A stretch of DNA of 64,000 nucleotides from NCBI GenBank assembly GCA_022497145.1, contig MU385905.1:124001-188000 (forward strand), written 5' to 3'. How positions within the stretch are numbered: the stretch's first letter is position 1; each line of letters opens with the position of its first letter. Below the pieces are notes generated by a model. That model did not search any database and was not told where the DNA came from. It saw only the letters and a list, made by a program, of their open reading frames with translations. Source of the DNA: Rostrohypoxylon terebratum. Lineage: Eukaryota; Ascomycota; Sordariomycetes; Xylariales; Hypoxylaceae. Of this stretch, positions 45,342-57,227 are shown one piece after another. The position numbers and the translations under genes were made by a program.

Positions 45342-46741
45342 TCATAGGTCCTTTCTTCCTTGCTTTACAGCTTCATCATACGGCGGAGGTTGGCTATCAT
45401 CTACGTCCAAATTTGCCAGCGGGAGATTGAGGAATTCGTGCTTATTCCTCCAGACCTGTTGACTTGCTGCAAATTGTTCCACCTCAGAACGTGACGCTTT
45501 CGGCGACGGGGGCGGGTCCGTAATCTTGGTAATGAGGTATGCTGTTGACGCTTCGGCAATGCCATAAATAAGCACGCCGAGTAATGGGACACGTAGAAGG
45601 GTATAAAAACCGATGCCGAATCCGAAAAGCAACCCTTCTCGACTACGGAACCATTTTCGTTTCTGGTCCTTGGAAAAACGGACGCGGGCGAAGTAGGGCT
45701 CGAGCAATTCGCGCACGAGGCTGCGAGATGCGAAATAGGTTTGGAGAAATATGACTAGGTAACGCTTCGGCAGAAACACACCGGTGCCGAATATAACAGC
45801 GGCAGGACCTAAACCAACTGCCTTATGAAACGTATAGAAACTAGCTGCCGGAAGTACCAAGCGTCCAATGTACGGGACGTACGACAAGGCAAATACGGCT
45901 AGGGAGATCAAGGCCTTCCGGGCAAACCGCCATAAAAACATAGTCACAGCCTCGGCGGTACTCGTCGAATTCGTGCTCCCATCTCTTTGTTTATACCCGC
46001 TCAAGTTTGGATAATACATATCGCGAAGTGTATCGGGATTCTCGTTGCGATGCTTCTGAACGTATGTCATATCGACCCAGCGCAAGGAATCCATGAATCT
46101 GCCGGCGAGGCGTTAACGGCTGACCGTCCCATTGAATAGAAAATCACGGGATGGTGGTATAAATACAAATTGTCAAGTGTTGGCGTGATATATCTCATAA
46201 GAGTCATCAAGAATAACGGGATTTGGAGAACATGGTTGGCGATTAAGTCCAAGCCATTCACCAAGGTATCGTCCCAAGTGGTCTTGTCGAGATCAAATAT
46301 CAATGACAAGACGCCAAGGAGAAGTTTGACTCCGATAATCTAGCGATGAAGGGTTTCGTTTGTCAGTCGGACTGGTTAGGATATGTCTAAGCTACCTTGG
46401 GCTTCTTACAGGAATAGCAATAGCTACACGAATTGCAATTCCGGCACCAACGGCTATGGCGGCTTGCTTGTAGTGGTCATTTGTGAATATGCCGGGGTTC
46501 TGCAAGGCTCGATGGGCTGCAAACAAGGCGTTTTATAAAGCATTAGCTAGCATCGCCGAGACATTTCGAGTCCTGTCGGGGGTGATGGTACGATATAGAG
46601 CGATATAGGGCGATATAGGGACACAGACATACCGCCGACAAGAGTTAATTGAATGCCACGTATGACAGCATTCAGGTCGAAATTAGAGATATCGAAGGCC
46701 TTTTTAAGCCTTTCCTTATCTGACTCGTCTAATTGAGGCAT
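45342..46741 (-). CDS. Multi-spanning membrane protein resembling UsgS
   Basis: Exons on the minus strand: 46741-46633, 46516-46410, 46339-46167, 46098-45342; 381 residues. All introns are GT-AG and phases agree. The N-terminus is soluble (MPQLDESDKERLKKAFDISN) and is followed by a Gly/Ala/Ile-rich membrane segment (AAIAVGAGIAIRVAIAI), further hydrophobic stretches (IIGVKLLLGVLSLIF, LISLAVFALSYVPYIGRLVL, GLGPAAVIFGTGVFLP, GLLFGFGIGFYTLLRVPLLG) and a charged C-terminus with PPPSPKASR and QPPPYDEAVKQ, the latter a PPxY motif that could recruit a Nedd4-type ubiquitin ligase. The pattern recalls a fungal-specific group annotated as transmembrane protein UsgS; its biochemical role is not known to me. 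No enzymatic motif is visible. Confidence 0.72.
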
Positions 46742-47711
46742 TGTATGTTTGGGTACGATTGTTGGTCTCGTGGATGTTTAGGGGAAGTATAAGAGAAAGT
46801 GTATTTGTAGAGTTGTCTACCTAGTAGGTATTTTGTACGAGCTGAAATTCCAGTTGTTTGTAGCCCTGAAATGGACTGCGCAGACTGCGTTAGGTGATGA
46901 CGGCATGCCTCCTTCTCTTATCGATACCTACGAGGTCATTGATAGGTATTCTACATAAGGTACCTAGGTACCTATTCAGCCACGACTTTGAAAATTTAAC
47001 TTCCCTAGTACTTTTCTACCTACTACGCTGAATACGCCGTTTCTCTACTGCGGCTAACTTTTCAATTTACCAATTGCAAACTATGGCGCACTCCTCAGAG
47101 AAATTGTGGATTCTGCGATTGATTTCTTTTCAACATGTTCAAATTCAGTTGTAGATGCCTATGGACGATTGCAGTAGCTGACCTAGGTCCTAGGGCCTAT
47201 GCTATATGCCCGTACGTCTCTCCGCGTCTCGCGTCTCGCATCTCGCATCTCGGAACATGCCTACTATTGCATCGAGACTTAGGTGCGGCCGCATTGCTCG
47301 ACTACATTTATCCTGCCTTGAAAAAAATATGCCGGGAGTAGCTGAATTCATCAGTGCCTTAGAAGTCGGCTGTGTATTCCAGGACTGTCGCCGTCATTGT
47401 GTCATTTACGCCTTGTCCTATACGCCGTATTCATCACCATGTAACGCGATTGGCCGAACCCTGACCGTACGGCTTCATTGGTATCAGCTCAGTCACGTAG
47501 ACGATTGGGAACACCCGCTTTCGTGTTTTCTATAAAAGCTATCCTAGTTCTGACTTTCCGTCTTTCTCGGCACGGACAATAAAATATCAATGAGTATCGA
47601 TAATTCAAAGTAGCATAGTTACTTCGAACAATTCTAACTGTCTGAATCTATCCCCCTTTATACTCCTCCGAACATCATTAGTGATATCCAACGCTAACCT
47701 TGGAGGTCACC
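46742..47711. other. Intergenic: divergent UsgS-like / RTA1-like upstream regions
   Basis: 970 bases between divergent starts. Contains CTAG-type palindromes at 46815-46985 and a TCTCGCATCTCG repeat near 47218-47250. A TATA-like TATAAAAG lies at 47531-47538, about 175 bases before the RTA1-like start. Confidence 0.45.
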
Positions 47712-48853
47712 ATGGAGGACGGCCAATATGTCGACGGTAGCATCTGGTTCTATGCTCCCAATAAGGGAGCGCCGGTATTCTTCGCGATTGCTTTTGCAAT
47801 CAGTGGTGGCGTTCACTTCTGGCAGGCCATGTTGGTGTCTTCAAATCTTACGCCCGCAACATGTCTCTAACATTCGGTACAGGCATTACCAAAGTTGGAG
47901 GTTCACCGGCTTATATTTCTTCTGCTCGCTCCTATTCGTAGCCGGTTTCATTGTCAGAGCACTCGGGGCATTCGATTACACAAAACTTATCTACTATGTT
48001 GTTAGCACTTGTCTCATCTATGCTGCTCCGTAAGTTGACATAATCCATAACACCCTTAAATCTTTGAAGATTAGATGCTGACCAGGTAGCTAGTCCCTTG
48101 TACGAGCTTTGCAATTATTACGTTCTCGGTCGTGTTTTGTACTTCGTGCCGTACCATTCTCCGATCCACCCAGGGCGCGTCCTGACTACCTTCGCGGCCA
48201 TTTCCACCATCATCGAGACGCTTAGCGGTATAGGGGCGGCTTACCAAGCTATTCGGACTTTGCCGGCGGATTTGCAACAGACGGGCCAGACTCTGCTCAA
48301 GGTTGCGTTGATATTGCAACTCGTGGTTGTCTGCCTATTCCTCACCCTGGCAGCGACTTTCCACTCGAGATGCCGGCGCAACGGGATCAACCATGCCAAG
48401 ATCAACCAAGCACTCTTGACTCTTTACATCAGCAGCGCGATCATCACGGCGAGATGCATTTACCGAACGGTCGAGTTCTTCGACATCAGCAGCGTGAACT
48501 TTTCGTCTCCCGACGTCGACTTCTCGACGCTGAACCCAATCATCCGCCATGAATGGTTTTTCTACGTGTTCGAGGCGTTGCTCATGCTCTGCAATAGCAT
48601 TTTGCTGAACGTTCGTCATCCACGCCGGTGGCTTCCCAAGTCGACCAAGGTTTACCTTGCTAGAGATGGCGTGACAGAAATCACCGGGCCAGGGTACAAG
48701 CAGGAGAGAAATTTTCTCGCAACGCTTTTAGATCCGTTTGATGTGTACGGTATGATCAAAGGCAAGGACCAGAAGTCGCGGTTTTGGGATGATAGTGACG
48801 TCGCCGGAAAGGCCGAATCGGCCAACGCAATGGTGAGACGCGACGAAGAGTAG
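47712..48853 (+). CDS. RTA1-like seven-transmembrane protein
   Basis: Exons 47712-47830, 47883-48029, 48094-48853; 341 residues. Hydrophobic segments match the seven-helix RTA1 (lipid-translocating exporter) family, with the family landmarks GAPVFFAIAFAISGGVHFWQ, FVAGFIVRALGAF, CLIYAAPPLYELCNYYVLGR, YVLGRVLYFVPYHSPIHPGR, RCIYRTVEFF and EWFFYVFEALLML. Yeast relatives (Rta1, Rsb1) affect resistance to 7-aminocholesterol or sphingoid-base export; the substrate here is unknown. The first intron (52 nt) uses a GTTGGT donor, fixed by phase; the second acceptor is the TAG at 48091-48093, not the CAG just upstream, because only this gives the conserved AAPPLYEL. Confidence 0.9.
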
Positions 48854-49181
48854 GAAAAAGGAAATTGCTGAAATCATCATCTTCCAAGACTCGAAGGGTT
48901 ATTTTCCAAGTCTTTCTCGTAATAATGATTGGCACTATTCCTACCTAGAGGAATGGGCCAGCGCTTCCAAGTTTCTGGATTCCTTCTCACTTCTGTCGCG
49001 CTACATGCATACATATTTAGAATATTTAGCATTTGCAGAGTAATGGAGCTCGGCGTAAGGGGGATCGCCATTTACATCCGGGACTTGTTGGAAATGGGAG
49101 CCACAGCAGGCGGCGGAATCTGTTTGTTGTTTTATCCGAAACGTTTTAGAGTTAGAGCAGTTCCTACCGGTAACTATGTAT

Positions 49182-49240
49182 GGGATGCTTGGGATGCTTG
49201 GGATGCTTGGGATGCCAGGATGCTTGGGATGCTCGGGATG
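49182..49240. repeat. Nonamer tandem array (GGGATGCTT)n
   Basis: Three perfect copies of the 9-bp unit, starting at 49182, are followed by three diverged ones. Confidence 0.85.
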
Positions 49241-49826
49241 TAAGTGTGGATTTGTCAAATGATGTTTTTGTTTTGAACAATATTTTCGAATACACACCTG
49301 ACCGTGCTGACTGCCTATGTACCTCGAGATCCAAGTTGTTTGGCGTCATCTTTTCTTCCTAACCCTGAAAGTACGCAGGCCCGTAGGTAGTATACCTGAC
49401 TGCCTGATTCCATCTGATGCCTCGATGATCCGATGACCCGATGACCATATTCATGTTATGGGGATAGCTTGTTGCGAGTGCGGCAAAGCTATTACAGGGA
49501 GTTTGTCTCATTTACACTATGCTAATAATAATATATTGACGTTGTTCAGGTAATGTTAGGTAGTATTATTATGGAAGATGGCAGATGGAAGTGCGTACGG
49601 TGAACTTGTTCGGCGTTGAACTTCGATTAATACCCGGCGCTCGACCCGCTTCGTTGCAGCGGTGGATGTACACTAATATGTAGTAGTAATAGTACGTCGT
49701 AATAGTAGTAGTACTAGTATGCCAGTGTACTACAAGCTAGCAGAGCTTTCTAAATTGCACGTATTAACAAACAATGTTATTGTGCAGTCTGTGCTGCTGT
49801 CGTACATATTGCAGCATGCACATGCA

Positions 49827-49896
49827 TGTACGTATGTACGTATGTACGTATGTACGTATGTACGTATGTACGTATATATGTATGTATGTATGTATG
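49827..49896. repeat. Octamer array (TACGTATG)n grading into TATG repeat
   Basis: About six copies of an 8-bp unit followed by several 4-bp TATG copies, suggesting the octamer and tetramer derive from one another by slippage plus point change. Confidence 0.85.
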
Positions 49897-52871
49897 AAAT
49901 GAATGGATTATCCAATGTAAGATCCATGGATAATTCTATTTCTGGAAGCAGGTGCTGTACGTCGTATGTAGTCTGCAATGTACGTACTACGACTAATATG
50001 GTGGCGAGCTATTTCAGGTAAGATTGGAAGTGGCAATTAAAATGGGATGGGGATCATTGATGGGATGGCTGCCAACCTGGCGCCTGGTGCCTGGCACCAA
50101 AACACTAAAACGTTTTTATGTAAATCGCTAATACGTACTTCGTAGTAGGCTGTATTACACAAGTCATGGTTTCAAGGTTGTTTCCCCACAAGTTTCGAAG
50201 CTCGAAGCTCGAAGCTCGCTTCCAGTTGAGTTTAAACCACTAATAATGTACATAGTATAATAGTCAGTACCTGTAAATTTAATTGACTCGATTACCGACT
50301 CGGGTATGTGCATTGTTCACCACTGCACCTGCCGCACCCTCTGCATTGTACATAGCTGGGTAGAGGTAGGTATCCGTGTACCCTTGAATCTTTTCCCCCC
50401 TTCTCCTCTTCGTCGAGTTCCTTTCTTTCTCTATCCGTCATAATAATCAATCGCTAATACCACATCTGCACATCTGCATATATATACTGTGTATAGATAA
50501 TAAAACGACGATGCGCGTCTTGCTAGGATTGATATTTGCTAACTTTCAAGCTAGACAGCTTTCATGAGGAACAATCCTACTGCAGTACCTCATCCCATCT
50601 TATCATATTACATGGCATCATATTTGACGAATTGCACAGCGATTGCATGGATGGCTATCGACAGACATGATACTACTACATAGTATGTACGTACTATGTA
50701 TTATCAACTCAGCTTTGCGGCAGATTTCGAGCGGTGTGTGGCTTGGTACTTGATGTTAAGAAACTAATCCCGACGATCCGGAATCGCCTCGCTCACATCC
50801 AAAAGTTCCGGTCCATGTCTCCAGGGGCGTTCCAGGATGGTTTCTGAAATCTAACGTTATTTGTTGATGTCGATTATTAATCCATTAATTTCTTCCCGGC
50901 ATTTTCCCATCCACGTCTTTCCATCTTGGAGATATTTCTCGGTCGCGGTTTTGACAGGTTCTTAATACCTACACTACGACGTACTAGTCTACTACTACTA
51001 CGTAGGTCATTACCACGCTATCACGCTATCAGTTGTACAATACAATACTACTACCTAGTACTACTAGGTACGCAGTAAACACGGCCTCCAGGGATTCCCA
51101 TCCTACGGAACTACATAGTAAGTTTTTCGCACCAAGCTATCCATCGTCCCTAGCCAAGGGAGCCCCGTGCCAAGGGTCGAAAACTAGGGGTCATCCAGAC
51201 GGATCTTCTAGCGTTTTCCTTTTGGCTTGGGTGAGGCGGAGCTGTACATACTACTATGTATACCTACTACGTACTAATATGTATGTAGTACTAGAACTGA
51301 AATTTGTGATTTTGGGAATTTTTAGGGAGCCTTAGTCCCTGAGTCCCTGAGTCTTGGAACCGGGGCCGGGAACCGGTCTATCGACGACGCAATACTATCG
51401 ACACGACCAGTATGATTGCAGCATGGTCAATATGCATCTGGCCTGTTCGTCTGGGGATCGCTTCGCCCATGCGCGCCGCAACAAAACATCCATGAAATTT
51501 AGATAATTGGATGCGTTGTACATACCTTACTACGTACTACTTACATAGTACATACCATGTAATAGTATGGACGACGTAATGTTGTAAAAGTTGGATCTTG
51601 TATCTTGTATCTTGTGTATGGGATGTACAACCGGGCATCTACAAGTTACAAGCTACAACACGCATCCTTCCATCTCCCGTCTACCTGTCTAACAACGCCC
51701 GTTGGTGGTTGGAAGTGGTACCGGACGACTGCACCGCATACCGCATACCGCATACCGCATACTGCATACCGACACGCTTTCTAGCCTACTTACCGTTGCA
51801 GTTCTTGTTGATTCTCATCTGGCTGGGGCGAATCACTGCCGACTAGGTTGTCTTAGTTGTTTAATGGAGTATCTATCTAACTGTCTACTATGTAAAGGAT
51901 GGATGTGTGCGTAGGTGCGTAGGTGCGTAGGGGAGAAATGAGCAAATCATTTCGCCAACCCGCCCCTCTTCGTCGGCTCAGATTATCTAGCAGTCTGGCA
52001 TTCTGGCAGTCTATTAGTTAGGTTAATAACCTTTTCTTCATTCTCTACATAGTACATTCTACCCAGTCACACTCGACTTAAATCATTATTATTACTACTA
52101 CTATTACTACTCTTACTACCACTACTACTACCACTCTTCTCTTACTTGCTGCTACGTACATACTGCAACTCCCTTTTCCTTCTTTTCTTTTCTTTTCTTT
52201 TCTCTTCTCTAGATGACCCTCTCATATACATACGACCTAGCCTATCTTTTAAGACCGGTGTCTGGAGTGAGGTAGGATCGTTAGGTATAACGTTTACATC
52301 CTCTTGTTGTTGTTTTTTTTTTTGTTTTTTGTCTTTTTTTACTCGCCGCGCCTGCGCACCATCATCCTTAAACCATCCTAAATCATTCTAAACTGATCCC
52401 TCTCGTCTTTTGGGATACTTTATACTTAGCTGCTTAGTCGAACGTGGATCGTGGATCTAGTTTCCCGAGGCTGGTCGTATTACGCCACCGAAGGCCGGCT
52501 CAGGTCATCTCAGGGCACTTTACTGTACCTGGTAGTGCTGGTGTACTGGTGACTGGTGCACTGGTGCGTACGTATCACAGGTCTGTGGCTGTTGCATGAC
52601 AGAGGAATTCTCCACTGCAATTAGGAAACACTCCAGCTTATACCGTAGTAGTATTTTTGGGCTTGTCCGCACCGAACTGCCCTTTTGGAACGTCTGGCGT
52701 CAAGGGCTTAGTACCGTATCGCGGCGTACTACAGCGTACTGCAGCGTACTCCCGCATACTCCCGCATACTCCAGGACGACGGCGTAGCCGCAGTCACTAG
52801 CCTTCTTTATCAAGTCCTGGTCACCCTGTCTCACCTTTCCCTTCCCCTCTCTTCTCTTTCCCTCTTGAAGA

Positions 52872-53978
52872 ATGTGGAAAACGGAACCTATCGCCATGGA
52901 TCAAAATCGGAACAAACCAATACAAAATGAACGTAACAACATCTCCAAGCCGCAGATTTTCGTCCAGCTCGCCTTCGGCGTCTCTTGGTCTCAGCGACAC
53001 ACCCCGCAGACTCACACCATGACTTATATGTCTCGTAATTTGAAAAACGCTAGGGATTCAGGCAACTTTCCTCGCCAGGTACCCCCGCCGAACACCAACT
53101 ACTTAACGGCCCCGGAGTCACGACAGAACCGTAGTCGGGAGCATTCAAGTCGACATAACCAGGAGCGACAACACCGCCACCACCACCACCATCATCATCA
53201 TCACCATCACTCTCAGCAATCTCGTGCCGGAGCTCAAAATCGGGAGCACGGACATCCTCGGGGTCAGACCAACGATCAACCTAGTGAGCAGTTGCGGGCT
53301 CGGCCGAGAGCTGGGTCGAGAAGTGAAGGTAGAGGAACGTTGCATGAGCGAGGAAGGTCGGCTCCTCCACCTTTTAACGATAGCCCGTGGGATGTCCACC
53401 ATGCATCTTCGGCAACGCTATTTCCACCTTTCACCCAGATAACCAGGGACGAGTCGGAGCGGTTAAAGGCGTTACCAGCACCACCAAGTCAGTACCGGCT
53501 AGGCGAGGACGGATTGCCTTGGTCGGCCTGGGCATGGCCGGCAGATGAGGATTATGACGGTGACAGATCACCATACGCAAATAACCCGACAACGGTACCC
53601 CTTTCCATGGAACGACCTCGTAGCGAAGACCTTGAAAGAGCTCGGGAGCTCGAGTCGTTGTCCGCCGCTATGGTAACGGTAGACAACGGTTTCGAAAATC
53701 AGTGGTGGTACCAGGGTCAACGAGAGCCCGTAGAGCCTTGGTGGCCTCAGGCGGTTGGAGACGAAGCTGATGAGACGGGGACATTGACGACAGCCGAAGC
53801 ATTGTTACTGTCGGATTCCGAGCCGCCGTTGGCTCTAAGTTCTAATGAAGATCACCTGGCGAGTTTGCATGATCTTGTATCACCGATGTCAGACACGTCA
53901 AGCCCAGCTCAAAGCTTTGCACGACCCCTTTACAGGTCGTTGACAACTAGGTCGGAGGAGCTATGGTTAGGGAGCTAA
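52872..53978 (+). CDS. Unrecognised disordered His-rich protein
   Basis: Single open frame of 368 codons; a stop just upstream makes 52872 the first ATG. A later Met (MTYMSRN, 53019, residue 50) is a plausible alternative start. I do not recognise the family. The N-terminal third is polar (Asn, Arg, Gln, Ser) with an unbroken run of 11 His near residue 105; the middle is Arg/Pro-rich (ERGRSAPPPFNDSPWDVHHA); the C-terminal half has more ordered-looking Trp-rich segments (GLPWSAWAWPADEDYD, ENQWWYQGQREPVEPWWPQA) and a Ser/acidic end (ALLLSDSEPPLALSSNEDHL). No membrane helix or signal peptide. The length of the frame and varied codon use over 1.1 kb make chance unlikely, and the Trp-rich block may be the conserved part. 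It stands alone, with 4 kb upstream and 3 kb downstream without genes. Confidence 0.65.
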   Translation: MWKTEPIAMDQNRNKPIQNERNNISKPQIFVQLAFGVSWSQRHTPQTHTMTYMSRNLKNARDSGNFPRQVPPPNTNYLTAPESRQNRSREHSSRHNQERQHRHHHHHHHHHHHSQQSRAGAQNREHGHPRGQTNDQPSEQLRARPRAGSRSEGRGTLHERGRSAPPPFNDSPWDVHHASSATLFPPFTQITRDESERLKALPAPPSQYRLGEDGLPWSAWAWPADEDYDGDRSPYANNPTTVPLSMERPRSEDLERARELESLSAAMVTVDNGFENQWWYQGQREPVEPWWPQAVGDEADETGTLTTAEALLLSDSEPPLALSSNEDHLASLHDLVSPMSDTSSPAQSFARPLYRSLTTRSEELWLGS

Positions 53979-56553
53979 GAATTTTCAAGGGTCAGAGAAC
54001 AGGCCATCATTCGATACACAGACGCTACACGACATGGAGAAGGATTACATCTAGAGTACGCAGCATGGATCGGCCGACCTGTCTCACCCCATACGAACCA
54101 ACTCATCGATTTGACAAGAAATTCTGGGGTAGATAGGAAATATTAGGAGTGGCAGAAGGTTCTTTCGGTGTCTGGAACTATTTGAAAACGGTGACCGTAT
54201 TTGAAGGTATTTGCATATCTATGGCGTTAAGGGTTCAGGGGCTACTTTGACACTATCAGTTGAGGATACCACGCGGAGGATATTCCCACAGAAAGTAATG
54301 GATCTTGGATATAGCATCATGGGATTTGGGACGGATTAGATAATAGGCTAGGCATCTGAGCATCAGTCGCATTTCACTCGTATGGCATTATGGGTGCGTT
54401 TGGTTTTACGCGTGGCGACGCGAATTATTACTCTTGTAGATTCTAGACGGCAAAAATTGGCCCTCATTAATAAAATCAAGCATCAAGCATCAAGCTACAA
54501 AATACCCCATACCAACATCACAGGCCTCAAGTGTTTACTATGAATACGGACGAATACGGACTCAGTAACTATCCGGGATATCTGATACGTTGACTACCTA
54601 GGCTAAGGGGCTCGCAACGGCGTGTATCTGTTTCTTACAAATATCCCGTTGAGTACCTAACGAAACGAACAACCAACCCCTGTTGGCTGAAGCGCCGCAT
54701 AAGCAGCCCATAAGCTTGAAGATGGTATGATATCCGTCGATTCTACCGGTGCTCATAGGGTGGCTTTTCTGCAATTTTCCAAAGCTTTCTGCCGTAACAG
54801 AAACCATGGCTTGCTCCTGCTAACGCCTCTCAAAGGTGTAAGTATGATGATGATCCTATAGATAGACGGGGTTTTGGCGTTTTCGAGAGGCTATCATTGG
54901 CGTTGTCATTTGTTCTGAAGTGTTTCATGGCTAGGTATGTAAGACGGGATGGCATATGTAACGTTGAACCCCTGGCCTGCCGGTAGGTACCTAGCTAGTT
55001 CCTACTACCAACCTATGTCTCATCTGGGGTTATCTCCGCATTCTCATGGGGGTGTCTACTACCATCGCGCAGCCTGAGAAACGATCTAGCCTACTCTAAA
55101 TCAACAACCTATCTAAATTTAGCTTGCCTGCCTCCGGACTGCTGTCGCCATCTGGTTACCAGGTAGTTATGAATGAAATGTGCCTCATCACTCTCGCCAG
55201 TGTGAGTAGGTAGCGTCGGATCAATGGCCATATGGTCCAATAATCAAGATCTGCAATTTTTCAGGGGAGGGGGGGGGGGAAGCATTCACAGCGTTGCATC
55301 CCGAAAAGGCGCCGACGACTTACAGCATAGCCGACTCGACAATGAACGCGAATATCCCTTAGAGCCGTCAGGGGTTCATCTTCAGCGCGGGTTGCCAAAT
55401 CTGTAGAAACCCTACCCGATCGATCAATCAAAATGCTTCCGGAGACATTGGCCTGCTATTAATATCAAGTATTCACATCACTTCTCCTAAAGGTAGCCCA
55501 CTGTCGGCTCGACGATACTCGACGACACAAAATTAACGGTAAGATTTGGTGGCCTAATTAATGGAATAAATTCTATATGCAGGTGCTGTGATCTTATCTT
55601 TATTATTGACCGATATATAACGTATATTCTATATTAGGAAGTAATCTGGTTGATACGTTGAGTTATTATAAGGGGTAGCCTTGACTGCTAACGTAGTAGT
55701 GATGTTTTGCTACCTGTGTACTGTGCAGAAAAGACGTACAGGATTAAGCTGTGTAAGTTCTAATGCTGATTGTCGAATAGGCTCAAAGAATATTAAAGAA
55801 CACCAACGGCAGGCTGTGCACTACCGCAGTGGTATGCGGTCTTATCTTGTCATATATTGGAGATGATCTATATGGAAGCACAAGCACGTATTAAATCACA
55901 ATCCTGGATCATTATCGTAAGTGCCGGCTATGATATTCCATCTACCCAGGGTATCGCGAGCTAATGTTACCAGTACGCACAGTCCTCCGTACCGGCACCA
56001 GGTATCCATATCGTGAAGAGAAAGCTACGGCAATACGTATGCCATACACCCCATCGACACTACAACACTGCTATTAGGAACCTTGCAGGTTGGATACAAG
56101 CTCCTACGTTCAGTGCCTTCAGAGAGAGGTAGGGCAACAAAGAACCCTTGATATATACCCAAGACTCAATGTGATCCAAGGACTCGGTTTAACGTGGAGT
56201 AGTCCATGCCCGTAGCCTCATTAACTCGCAAGTCAGCAACACTATTATCGATGAACCAATAGCCAATTGAAAGGCTATAGCCTCGCAACTACTTCAGCCA
56301 TTACACATGAAAACCCAGAGGCTAGATGTCGTAGATTATTCCTCACAGTAATAAGATTCCCCCCAACCAACCAATTATCAAAGTTCTGTATCGCAATGCA
56401 ATTCGTTTTCTTTCTTTCGATGGAAACTAACAATAGGATTCGTGTACGTCATCTCAGTATGGCAAAACGTATGCTTAATAAATAATCCATCCACTATCAC
56501 GGAAAGCGCAGGATATATGTTGCCCTGCCAGCAATGCTTCGATCGTGCCAAAT

Positions 56554-56598
<45 letters not shown>

Positions 56599-56604
56599 CG
56601 GGGG

Positions 56605-56659
<55 letters not shown>

Positions 56660-57227
56660 NNNNNNNNNNTTTTTTTAAATATTTTTTTATAAAAAAAATA
56701 CCAAACACTAACCCTTATTCGGCTTTTTTTTTTTTGCCGCCCCATTTTTTTTTTTTTTGTCAAAAAGCCCCCCCCCCCCCCCCCCCAAAAAAAAAAAAAA
56801 AACACAGCCCCCTTTACAACAATAAGCGCGAGAGGTTAAAGCCACTTGATCCCAATCTTCCTGTTTTTCTCCATCTCCTATCCCTATACGAAGCACCCCG
56901 ACGGGCTTGATAGACCTGGACAGAATGAAGATGCCCAGAATTGAAATAACAAAGCAAAAAAAAAGCCTTATAATATAAAAGAATCGACGCCGCGTATATG
57001 CATCCAGTCACCTCAATAATGGCCCATCGAGGGTAGGTATCTCGTGTAGAAAATCCTTGATATCCGTCTATCGAACACCTGCATGAAATCGTGCCACAGG
57101 GGTAACTAAAGTGAGAGAAGAAAAATAGGGGATAAGAGGCCGGATAGGTGTCTCTGCAGAGCTATAATTGGAATTGAAACAAAGGAGATGTGACCACGGC
57201 AAAGCGATGCCGACAAAAGCATGTATT
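53979..57227. other. Gene-poor 3.2-kb intergenic region containing an assembly gap
   Basis: No supported gene. 54900-56500 has short frames on both strands with no recognisable protein. 56554-56820 is an artefact-like stretch of homopolymers around a run of N (annotated separately). Confidence 0.45.
56554..56802. other. Poly-G run, N gap and homopolymer-rich sequence (probable assembly artefact)
   Basis: A run of about 104 G (56554-56657, broken only by C at 56599 and 56605), then 10 N (56660-56669), then T-, A- and C-homopolymers including 19 C at 56768-56786 followed by 16 A. Apparent poly-Gly or poly-Pro frames here are meaningless. The true sequence and length across the gap are unknown. 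Confidence 0.9.

Larger units (their letters stand above)
48854..52871. other. Gene-poor 4-kb intergenic region
   Basis: No supported gene on either strand. It contains a 9-bp array (GGGATGCTT, 49182-49240), an 8-bp array (TACGTATG, about 49827-49896), 7-bp arrays (CGAAGCT near 50207; GCATACC near 51739), another 8-bp array (GTGCGTAG, 51906-51930), and scattered CTAG/GTAC palindromes (49680-49720, 50940-51070, 51520-51570). From 52150 to 52870 it is pyrimidine-rich, ending TTCTCTTCTCTAG at 52200-52212, which could be an acceptor of a leader intron for the next gene. Confidence 0.5.

Noticed and set aside
55681..56485. Possible retrotransposon protein relics
   Set aside because: I looked at both strands and could not see reverse transcriptase, integrase or RNase H motifs, so no claim is made.
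56475..56910. Poly-Gly and poly-Pro frames across the N gap
   Set aside because: Arise from homopolymers and an N run; not biological.
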